From positions 1-22,234 of the forward strand of contig JAGOEY010000009.1 of the NCBI GenBank assembly GCA_017997515.1: DNA of 22,234 bases, written 5' to 3'. The stretch comes from Burkholderiaceae bacterium (GTDB lineage Bacteria; Pseudomonadota; Gammaproteobacteria; Burkholderiales; Burkholderiaceae). The notes beneath the pieces are model-generated. The model did not search any database and was not told where the DNA came from. It was given only the letters and a program-made list of their open reading frames with translations. The position numbers and the translations under genes were made by a program. Position 1 is the first letter of the stretch, and the number at the start of each line of letters is the position of its first letter. Below are positions 17,038 to 22,234 of the stretch, piece by piece.

Positions 17038-17115
17038 TTACAGGCGGGGGCTGCGTTTGCGGTCGCGTTCGTCTTCGGGCCAGGCGGAGAGGGAAAGTGG
17101 TGTGGTGCGTGTCAT
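17038..17115 (-). CDS. Possible small protein, 25 residues (unrecognised)
   Basis: ATG at 17115-17113 to TAA at 17040-17038 encodes MTRTTPLSLSAWPEDERDRK followed by RSPRL. AAGGA lies 6 bases before the ATG, an ideal Shine-Dalgarno spacing, and an intrinsic terminator begins 18 bases after the stop. The peptide is charged (many Arg, Asp, Glu), has no signal or membrane segment, and is not recognised. The compact signal-frame-terminator layout is the only support; the same transcript might instead be a non-coding RNA or just the tail of the phosphatase-kinase operon. Confidence 0.35.
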   Translation of the reverse strand: MTRTTPLSLSAWPEDERDRKRSPRL

Positions 17116-17209
17116 GGCAATTCCTTGAGAGCATCTACAACGGCTTGTGTACGCGTCTGGTTGACAAAAAAGCACTGCGGCGCGCTTATGCCGTTTCTTT
17201 GGATCAATC

Positions 17210-17265
17210 GCTATATTATTCATAGCTAATAGCGCACGTCCTATGGGCGCTAGAGGCCATTTTTA
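17210..17265 (+). repeat. Dispersed intergenic repeat, family B, copy 3
   Basis: The segment GCTATATTATTCATAGCTAA, then TAGCGC (17230-17235) pairing with GCGCTA (17247-17252), then GAGGCCATTTTTA, matches the copy at 8786-8843 closely and that at 2608-2667 more weakly. The hairpin is clearest in this copy. No gene start follows it on the plus strand, so here it has no ribosome-binding role. Confidence 0.7.
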
Positions 17266-17323
17266 CTTATTTTTTTTGCCTGACGGAGGATGGAAGCAGA
17301 ATATCTGGTGGTATTGCAAGGTG

Positions 17324-19060
17324 TCAGTATCCATACACCCGCAACCCCAGCAGCACCACAACCGCCAGGCCCAGCACCAGCGCAACACCTTGCCAGAACA
17401 CCACCGGGTTGCGCTCCACCAGCGGTGGTGCACGCAGGCGCTGGAACTGCGGGCCAGGCGTGTGCAGGTCGTGGATGAACTCGGACAACGCCTCCTGGCG
17501 TTTGGCCGGTTGCGGGTGCAGGGCTTTGTGCAGCACGGCATCCAGCCAGGCGGGCAGCTCGGGCCGCAGGTGGCGCACGGGCACATAACGCAGCTGTTTC
17601 ACATCCGCCGGTGAACGCACCTGGGGCACCTGCAGGCCATAGGGCAGTTGTGCGGTCAGCATCTGGTAGACCAGCACCGCCAGCGAGAACATGTCCGATT
17701 GCGCGATGCCGCCGCTGCCCAGGAAATATTCCGGTGCGGTGTACTGCAGCGTGCCGACGATGGCGTCGGCACGGGCGGCGGATGTGCCCTCGGTCAGGCC
17801 TGCGACATGGGCCGATGCAAAGTCGATGATCTTCACCGTGCCACTGCGGTCGATCATCACGTTCTCGGGCCGCAGGTCCTGGTGCAGCATCTCTTTGCCG
17901 TGGAAGGCCTGCAGGCCTTTGGCGATTTGTGCAGCAATGCTGCGCACGCTGTCCAGGTCGGGCCGGGGGTGGTCGGTCATCCACTGGCCCAGTGTCTGGC
18001 CGTCCACAAACTCCATCGCCACATACACATGCTGGCGCGGCCGGTCGTTGGCGACGGGCCGCAGCACATGCGGGCTGTGGATGCGCCGTGCCACCCATTC
18101 CTCCAGTAAAAAACGATCGAGGTGGTCCTGGTTGTCGCGCAGGTCTACCGACGGCGTCTTCAGCACCACCTGCTGCCCGCTCTGGTCGTCCACTGCCAGC
18201 CACACATGGCTGCGCGCGCTGGCGTACAGCGGCCGCACCACGGTGTAGCCCTCGAACGGCATGCGCGGTGTGAGGGGCGGCGGCAGCGCCAGGCCTTCAC
18301 GCTGCACCTGCAGGTTCAGCGCATAGGCGTCGGGCAGGGCGTCGATACGCAGCAGCTGCACGGTCATGTCGTCTTCGGCACCCCGCGCCTGGGCGGTGCT
18401 GACCAGTGCGCTGGCGGCAGCGTCGAAGTCGTCCGGGCAGAGCGCAAGCGCGTCATGGACTGCGGCGGCATCGATGTGCAAATACGCACCGTCGGTGGCC
18501 AGCAGGTAGATGTCGCCCACCTCGGCAGCAAGGCAGCGGTAGTCGATCTCGACGTTGGGGCCAATGCCCAAGGCACGGCCCAGAAAGGATTCGACCGACG
18601 AGAGGTGGACGCGGTGGTCCTCGGTCAACTGCTCCAGCGACTGGGCATGCAGCCGGTAGATACGTGCGTCCCCCACATGCAGCAGGTGCACCTCACGGCC
18701 CTTCACAATCAGCGCGCTGAAGGTGCAGACATAACCACGGTCTTTGTCGAAACGCGCATGGCTGCGCATGGTCTGGGCATGTAGCCAGGCGTTGGTGGCG
18801 TCCAGCACCCGCTGCGCCGAGCGGCGCACCGACCAAGCTTCTGATGTGGCGTAGTAGTCGTCCAGAAACCCCCGCACCGACGCCGCGCTGGCCTCCTGGC
18901 TGACCGCGCTGGAACCAATGCCGTCGGCCAGCGCCACCACAATACCTTTGCTGCTGCGCTGCGGCTCCAGTGGCAGCATCGCGCCATGGAAGTCCTGGTT
19001 GGCACCCTTGCGCCCGGCCCGCGAATGCTGGCCGAGGGTGACGCTCAGGGGTGTGCCCAT
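17324..19060 (-). CDS. Bifunctional PP2C-type phosphatase / Ser-Thr protein kinase, membrane-anchored
   Basis: A 578-residue fusion. Residues 1-240 are a PP2C-like phosphatase with its metal motifs N21-Q-D23, D46-G-I-G, VGDAR (129-133), TDG (189-191) and EDDMT (229-233). Residues 268-545 are a Hanks-type kinase: Lys301 in VVLK, a helix-C glutamate at 320/321, the catalytic loop H393-Q-D395-L-R-P-E-N400, D413-F-A415 and A442-P-E444. The glycine loop is degenerate, HRD is HQD, the loop lysine is Arg and DFG is DFA, so activity may be altered, though the key Lys and Asp residues remain. A membrane helix (about 552-574) ends the protein. It starts 4 bases after nirC, in one operon. As I recall, similar fusions sit by nitrate-assimilation genes in Pseudomonas. 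Substrate unknown. Confidence 0.92.
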   Translation of the reverse strand: MGTPLSVTLGQHSRAGRKGANQDFHGAMLPLEPQRSSKGIVVALADGIGSSAVSQEASAASVRGFLDDYYATSEAWSVRRSAQRVLDATNAWLHAQTMRSHARFDKDRGYVCTFSALIVKGREVHLLHVGDARIYRLHAQSLEQLTEDHRVHLSSVESFLGRALGIGPNVEIDYRCLAAEVGDIYLLATDGAYLHIDAAAVHDALALCPDDFDAAASALVSTAQARGAEDDMTVQLLRIDALPDAYALNLQVQREGLALPPPLTPRMPFEGYTVVRPLYASARSHVWLAVDDQSGQQVVLKTPSVDLRDNQDHLDRFLLEEWVARRIHSPHVLRPVANDRPRQHVYVAMEFVDGQTLGQWMTDHPRPDLDSVRSIAAQIAKGLQAFHGKEMLHQDLRPENVMIDRSGTVKIIDFASAHVAGLTEGTSAARADAIVGTLQYTAPEYFLGSGGIAQSDMFSLAVLVYQMLTAQLPYGLQVPQVRSPADVKQLRYVPVRHLRPELPAWLDAVLHKALHPQPAKRQEALSEFIHDLHTPGPQFQRLRAPPLVERNPVVFWQGVALVLGLAVVVLLGLRVYGY

Positions 19061-19064
19061 GGGT

Positions 19065-19877
19065 TCAGGCGGCCTTGCGTTTTGCGCCGGTCTTGTAGTG
19101 GGTGAGGTACAGCATCATGCCGACGAACACCAGACCACCGACCAGGTTGCCCAGCACGGTGGGGATTTCGTTCCAGATCAGGTAGTCCATCAGCGTGAAC
19201 TTGCCGCCCAGCAGCAGGCCGGTGGGGAACAGGAACATGTTGACGATGGAGTGCTCAAACCCCATATAGAAAAACACCATCACCGGCATCCACATCCCAA
19301 TGGCTTTGCCCGACACGGTGGTGGACATCATCGCGGCCACCACACCGGTGGAGACCATCCAGTTGCACATCACGCCGCGCACAAACAGCGTGAGCATGCC
19401 CGCAGCGCCGTGGGCTGCGTAGCCCAGCGTGCGGCCCTCACCGATGTGGCCGAGCTTCAGGCCCACCGCGTCGGGGGCCTGGCTGAAGCCGAAGGTGAGG
19501 ATGATGGCCATAAAAACCGACACCGTGAACGCACCCGCAAAGTTGCCCAGGAACACCAGGCTCCAGTTGCGCCACACACCGCGCCAGGTGGCTCCGGGGC
19601 GTTTGTCGATCACGGCCAGCGGCACCAGCGTGAACACACCGGTCAGCAAGTCAAACCCCAGCAGGTACAGCATGATGAAACCCACAGGGAACAACATGGC
19701 GCCAATCAGCGGGCTGCCGGTGTTGACCGACACCGTGATGGCAAAAGCCGCAGCCAGCGCCAGGATGGCACCACCCATGTACGAGCGGATGAGGGTGTCG
19801 CGGGTGGACATCAGCATCTTGGATTCACCGGCATCGACCATCTTGGTCACGAACTCGGCGGGGGCGAGATAGGCCAT
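19065..19877 (-). CDS. nirC: Formate/nitrite transporter family channel, probably nitrite
   Basis: A 270-residue inner-membrane protein of the FNT family, pentameric channels for small anions. Six hydrophobic helices are visible; the FNT signature GFDLLTGVFTLVP lies at residues 74-86, RGVMCNWMVSTGVV at 167-180, and the conserved pore histidine is His209 in MGFEHSIVNMF. Context with nirBD points to nitrite rather than formate as substrate, which is inference. The start at ATG 19877 is chosen because AAAGGA lies 6 bases upstream and the N-terminus fits; the frame open to 19988 reads through the terminator hairpin of the leader. It is coupled to the phosphatase-kinase gene 4 bases downstream and preceded by a sigma-54-type promoter and antitermination leader. 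Confidence 0.93.
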   Translation of the reverse strand: MAYLAPAEFVTKMVDAGESKMLMSTRDTLIRSYMGGAILALAAAFAITVSVNTGSPLIGAMLFPVGFIMLYLLGFDLLTGVFTLVPLAVIDKRPGATWRGVWRNWSLVFLGNFAGAFTVSVFMAIILTFGFSQAPDAVGLKLGHIGEGRTLGYAAHGAAGMLTLFVRGVMCNWMVSTGVVAAMMSTTVSGKAIGMWMPVMVFFYMGFEHSIVNMFLFPTGLLLGGKFTLMDYLIWNEIPTVLGNLVGGLVFVGMMLYLTHYKTGAKRKAA

Positions 19878-19935
19878 TTCTTTTTCCTTTGAGAGGGGGT
19901 ATCTGACGACGCGCCCGGGCGGGAAACCCGTGCAG

Positions 19936-19999
19936 CGCAAAAACAAAAACGGCGTCCGCTGTGCCACCTGCTGTTGCGGGTGGCACAAGGGACGCCGTT
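19936..19999 (-). terminator. Leader terminator upstream of nirC
   Basis: On the minus strand AACGGCGTCC (19999 to 19990) pairs with GGACGCCGTT (19957 to 19948), and inside it GTGCCACC pairs with GGTGGCAC (19986-19979 with 19968-19961), about 18 pairs with one internal loop. A T-rich tract TTTTTGTTTTT follows. It stands between the NIT-ANTAR gene with its promoter and the nirC start, so it would block nirC transcription unless antiterminated. Confidence 0.88.
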
Positions 20000-20021
20000 A
20001 TCCTGGGATGCACGATCAACA

Positions 20022-20078
20022 CGGTGCCTGCGGCAAGCCGCAAGGCATCGGTCACCGCGCCGTCTTCAGTGCAGTGAC
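20022..20078 (-). promoter_or_regulatory. Two leader hairpins, candidate ANTAR (NasR-type) antitermination target
   Basis: Hairpin 1 (20078-20051): 11-base arms GTCACTGCACT / GGCGCGGTGAC pair with one A-C mismatch around the hexanucleotide loop GAAGAC. Hairpin 2 (20047-20025): TGCC, bulged T, TGCGG, loop CTTG, CCGCA, GGCA. They lie between a sigma-54-type promoter and the strong terminator at 19936-19999, and the NIT-ANTAR gene is next door, which is the arrangement of NasR-regulated leaders. The loop of hairpin 1 has the expected G at position 4 but G rather than A at position 1, and hairpin 2 as drawn lacks a six-base loop, so the exact ANTAR dual-hexaloop fold is not confirmed. Confidence 0.55.
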
Positions 20079-20088
20079 GCAGGTGTTA

Positions 20089-20104
20089 TGCAAATTCCAT
20101 GCCG
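20089..20104 (-). promoter_or_regulatory. Candidate sigma-54 promoter for nirC
   Basis: On the minus strand CGGCATGGAATTTGCA matches the sigma-54 consensus TGGCACG-N4-TTGCW at most positions, with GG (-24) and GC (-12) separated by exactly 10 bases. The expected start near 20078 is the first base of leader hairpin 1. GGTGCA half-sites upstream at 20168-20173 and 20185-20190 resemble halves of NtrC sites but do not form a canonical dyad. Confidence 0.6.
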
Positions 20105-20209
20105 ATTGTTTGGCGTAAAAATGGCCGGACGGGGCTCTGATTTGGTGCCGAAATGCGGCGCTGCAGAGGTGCAGGCCAGAGTGGGGTGCACCGCTGGCAC
20201 CGCAATGGG

Positions 20210-21523
20210 TCAGTGGCCGTTTTTCTTGCCCGCATTAGGGCTTTGGGCAAATGCCAGGTCCGGCAGCGACAGGGTTGCTTCGGCCACATCCAGCAGGCGG
20301 CGGTTTTGGTCCATCGAGGTTTTGCGCAGTGTGCGGAAGGCCTCTTCCTCGTTCATGCCCAGGCGTTGCATGAGCACACCTTTGGCCCGCTCGATCACCT
20401 TGCGCTCGTTGAGTGCACGGCGCGCGGTTTCAAGTTCGGCCTCCATGCTGGCCATGCGCTGCGATTGGGTTTGCAGCAGCTCCAGCAGTGCTGCGGACTC
20501 TGCTGTGCCCTGTACGTCGGTGTGCGCCGGGGCGGCCTCGGGCGGGATGGCGTTGTCAAAAAATCGGTCCACCGCGTGGGTGCGCGGCGGTGGGTTGTTG
20601 CGCAGGCCCTGCAGCAGGCCTTTGGAGTCCTGCAGATCCTGCTGTGCTTCCAGAATGCGGGCTTCGCAGTCCTGGCGCAGTTGCTGCACCAGCGCGACTT
20701 GCAGTTGCCACAAGGCGTCGATACGTTCGGTGCCCACACTGAACCAGGCGTCGCTCAGGTTGCTGTCCAGCGCCGCACCGGGCCGGGCCAGGCACAGCGT
20801 GCGCCGCAGCCGCTCCAGCGTGGCGATGCCGGGCGCAATCTGCTGCTGTTCCCAGCGGCTGCGCAAAGCGGGCTCGGCAAATTCGGCAAACACGCGCAGG
20901 CTGCGCTCCTGTGCGTCGATGAGGTGGATGACCCGCTGCTGGTCGGTGTCGGTGCTGAGACCCGACGCGTAGAGCAGGGCACCCACTGCGCGTTCCTGGC
21001 CCGCCTCTTCCTGGGCCTGCACCAGGTGCAACAGTGCCACCAGCAGGCGGGAAATGCTGGGCAACACGGCCGTGTCGGCCACATGGAACACCAGCTCGAT
21101 CAGTCCCGCAATCAGGTGGCTGAAGGCCGCGACCGAATCGTGTGCACCCATGGCCTGGCGCTCGATCTGGGTGCGCAGCGCCTCCAGCGCGTCCAGCCCC
21201 AGCAGCGCCCAGGCCATGAGTGACAGTGACTTGGCCGTGGCACCTTGTGCGGGCTCGGCGTGGGCCGACAGCACAGTGCGCAGACGCACCTCCACCCGCC
21301 GGGCATCGTGGATGAGTGTGTGGCGGGTGTCGGCAAACCGTTGCCCTTGGGAGGCGAGGTAAATACCCGAGGCACCACGTTCACGCTGCAGTGCCTGGAT
21401 CAGCTGGCCAATCACATCCACCAGTTCGGCCTGGCTGGCGAGATGGCGTACCGCGTCAATCTCGCGCTGTTTGGCACGCAGCACCAGGGTTGACGCAGAA
21501 ATGGGCGCGGCCGGATCGGGCAT
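20210..21523 (-). CDS. nasR: NIT domain-ANTAR nitrate/nitrite-responsive transcription antiterminator
   Basis: A 437-residue cytosolic regulator. The nitrate/nitrite-sensing NIT domain covers about residues 30-295; LIQALQRERGASGIYLASQG (41-60) carries the conserved Q-x-E-R-G segment. A coiled linker (about 341-370) leads to a C-terminal RNA-binding ANTAR domain (about 370-422) with ERKVIERAKGVLMQRLGMNE and FRTLRKTSM. In Klebsiella, NasR of this architecture binds leader hairpins and suppresses a terminator when nitrate or nitrite is present. The same layout follows here: hairpins and a terminator directly downstream, before nirC. The start at ATG 21523 is preceded by GGAG at 7-8 bases; the longer frame to 21634 overlaps nirD. 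It is 29 bases after nirD, so it is made with nirBD. Confidence 0.9.
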   Translation of the reverse strand: MPDPAAPISASTLVLRAKQREIDAVRHLASQAELVDVIGQLIQALQRERGASGIYLASQGQRFADTRHTLIHDARRVEVRLRTVLSAHAEPAQGATAKSLSLMAWALLGLDALEALRTQIERQAMGAHDSVAAFSHLIAGLIELVFHVADTAVLPSISRLLVALLHLVQAQEEAGQERAVGALLYASGLSTDTDQQRVIHLIDAQERSLRVFAEFAEPALRSRWEQQQIAPGIATLERLRRTLCLARPGAALDSNLSDAWFSVGTERIDALWQLQVALVQQLRQDCEARILEAQQDLQDSKGLLQGLRNNPPPRTHAVDRFFDNAIPPEAAPAHTDVQGTAESAALLELLQTQSQRMASMEAELETARRALNERKVIERAKGVLMQRLGMNEEEAFRTLRKTSMDQNRRLLDVAEATLSLPDLAFAQSPNAGKKNGH

Positions 21524-21552
21524 GCAGAAACTCCAGAAAGGCCGCGATGCTA

Positions 21553-21888
21553 TCAGCCCAGCGCCACACTCACACGTCCGCCGTCCACACGCACACCGTG
21601 AGCACGCACCGATTGTTCGGGCGCTTCCAGACATTCACCCGTCTGCAGGTCGAAGTGGTTTTTGTACAGCGGCGAGGCCACCACAATGCGGTCGCCCACA
21701 CTGCCCAGCAGGCCACGTGACAAAACGCTGGCACCCGATTTGGGGTCTACATTGTCGATGGCAAAAAAGCGGTCAGCCCCGAGGCGAAACACCGCCACAT
21801 GGCGCTGGTCCACCAGGGCGCACACGCCGGTGCTGGGCAGGATGTCGTCAACCGCGCAGATGTCGGTCCAGTTTTGGTTGGTAGTCAT
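21553..21888 (-). CDS. nirD: Nitrite reductase (NADH) small subunit
   Basis: A 111-residue Rieske-fold subunit of the cytosolic siroheme nitrite reductase NirBD, which reduces nitrite to ammonium. It aligns with NirD through WTDICAVDDILPSTGVCALV, FFAIDNVDP, LSRGLLGS and YKNHFDLQTGECLE. As is normal for NirD, the Rieske cysteine-histidine ligand pairs (CxH and CxxH) are missing, so no [2Fe-2S] cluster is expected; the positions read DPKSGA and SPLYKNHF. It starts 10 bases after nirB and is followed after 29 bases by the NIT-ANTAR gene. Confidence 0.95.
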   Translation of the reverse strand: MTTNQNWTDICAVDDILPSTGVCALVDQRHVAVFRLGADRFFAIDNVDPKSGASVLSRGLLGSVGDRIVVASPLYKNHFDLQTGECLEAPEQSVRAHGVRVDGGRVSVALG

Positions 21889-21898
21889 ACGGGTGTCC

Positions 21899-22234
21899 TT
21901 ATGCGGTTTCGGCGGCCATCACAGCAGACCCGCGCTCTTCCAGTCTGGCCGGGCGAATCTGGCCGCGCTCTTCCACAAACACCACGTGTTCGTCGGTTTT
22001 GTCGCTGTTGACGAACGAGCGGAACCGTTTGCGGGTCTGCGGGTCGTTCACGGCGGTTTTCCACTCGCACTGGTAGGTGTCCACCACGTGCTGCATCTGG
22101 CCTTCCAGCTCGGCACCCAGGCCCAGGCTGTCCTTGATCAGCACGTCCTTGAGGTAGTCGAGGCCGCCTTCGAGGTTTTCGCGCCAGGTGCTGGTGCGCT
22201 GCAGCCGGTCTGCGGTGCGCACGTAGAACATCAG
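21899..22234 (-). CDS. nirB: Nitrite reductase (NADH) large subunit, C-terminal end (5' part outside window)
   Basis: The frame is open to the window edge and stops with TAA at 21901-21899; about 111 residues are visible. They match the end of assimilatory NirB, the FAD, [4Fe-4S] and siroheme subunit: FYVRTADRLQRTSTWRENLE, GGLDYLKDVLIKDSLGLG, then YQCEWKTAVNDPQTRKRFRS, typical of the tail after the siroheme domain. The cofactor-binding parts are not in the window. The ATG at 22231 is internal. It precedes nirD by 10 bases. Confidence 0.93.
   Translation of the reverse strand: MMFYVRTADRLQRTSTWRENLEGGLDYLKDVLIKDSLGLGAELEGQMQHVVDTYQCEWKTAVNDPQTRKRFRSFVNSDKTDEHVVFVEERGQIRPARLEERGSAVMAAETA

Larger units (their letters stand above)
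16815..17323. other. 509-base intergenic stretch between aat and the phosphatase-kinase gene
   Basis: No conserved protein is recognised. It contains a possible aat promoter box (CATAAT on the minus strand, 16906-16901); an 8-bp inverted repeat CGCCTTGG (16932-16939) / CCAAGGCG (16952-16959) with a 12-base loop and no T-run; an intrinsic terminator on the minus strand (16984-17020); a possible 25-codon gene on the minus strand (17038-17115); and a family-B repeat (17210-17265). I found no hairpin-plus-T-run terminator for the phosphatase-kinase gene that ends at 17324. Confidence 0.6.

Noticed and set aside
19878..19988. 37-residue N-terminal extension of NirC from ATG 19988
   Set aside because: It would translate the terminator hairpin and its T-run; ATG 19877 has a proper ribosome binding site and matches the family start.

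Overview
The window looks like chromosomal DNA of a betaproteobacterium of the order Burkholderiales, most likely family Comamonadaceae (Rhodoferax/Polaromonas-like). This rests on high G+C, the protein sequences (a GEG-type acetolactate synthase; DUF3106, DUF3619 and RDD genes in a row; an adjacent bpt-aat pair), and two short intergenic repeat families that I associate with this family. No phage, insertion sequence, CRISPR array, rRNA or tRNA was seen. Most genes are housekeeping; the interest is mainly in regulation.

Layout. (1) 1-993, plus strand: the end of a glutamine-type NAD+ synthetase gene (nadE), then a PII protein gene (glnB). (2) 1130-4643, minus strand: ECF-like sigma factor, DUF3619 membrane protein, DUF3106 exported protein, RDD membrane protein, diacylglycerol kinase (dgkA) and a LOG-family hydrolase; several of these genes overlap or nearly touch. 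(3) 4953-13199, plus strand: branched-chain amino acid block ilvB, ilvN, ilvC, pssA, then two different 2-isopropylmalate synthases in tandem (long type, then classical type). The first leuA is preceded by a short leucine-rich leader peptide and a strong intrinsic terminator, a classical attenuator. (4) 13319-14500, plus strand: a PBP7-type D-Ala-D-Ala endopeptidase whose end overlaps a convergent IclR regulator. (5) 14462-16814, minus strand: IclR regulator, bpt and aat; the last two are aminoacyl-tRNA-protein transferases of the N-degron pathway. (6) 17324-22234, minus strand: nitrite assimilation, in transcription order nirB (partial), nirD, a NIT-ANTAR antiterminator (NasR-like), a leader with a sigma-54-type promoter, two hairpins and a terminator, then nirC and a PP2C phosphatase/Ser-Thr kinase fusion.

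How it fits together. Two transcription-attenuation systems of different logic are visible: translation of a leucine-rich peptide in front of leuA, and probable ANTAR protein-RNA antitermination in front of nirC. The nirC-kinase unit therefore appears to carry dual control, by nitrogen status (sigma-54) and by nitrate/nitrite (NIT-ANTAR). PII and NAD synthetase sit together, as do the sigma factor and two proteins that could control it. The least characterised elements are the sigma/DUF3619/DUF3106 set, the phosphatase-kinase fusion, a possible 25-codon gene at 17038-17115, and the repeat families, one copy of which supplies the ribosome binding site of pssA.
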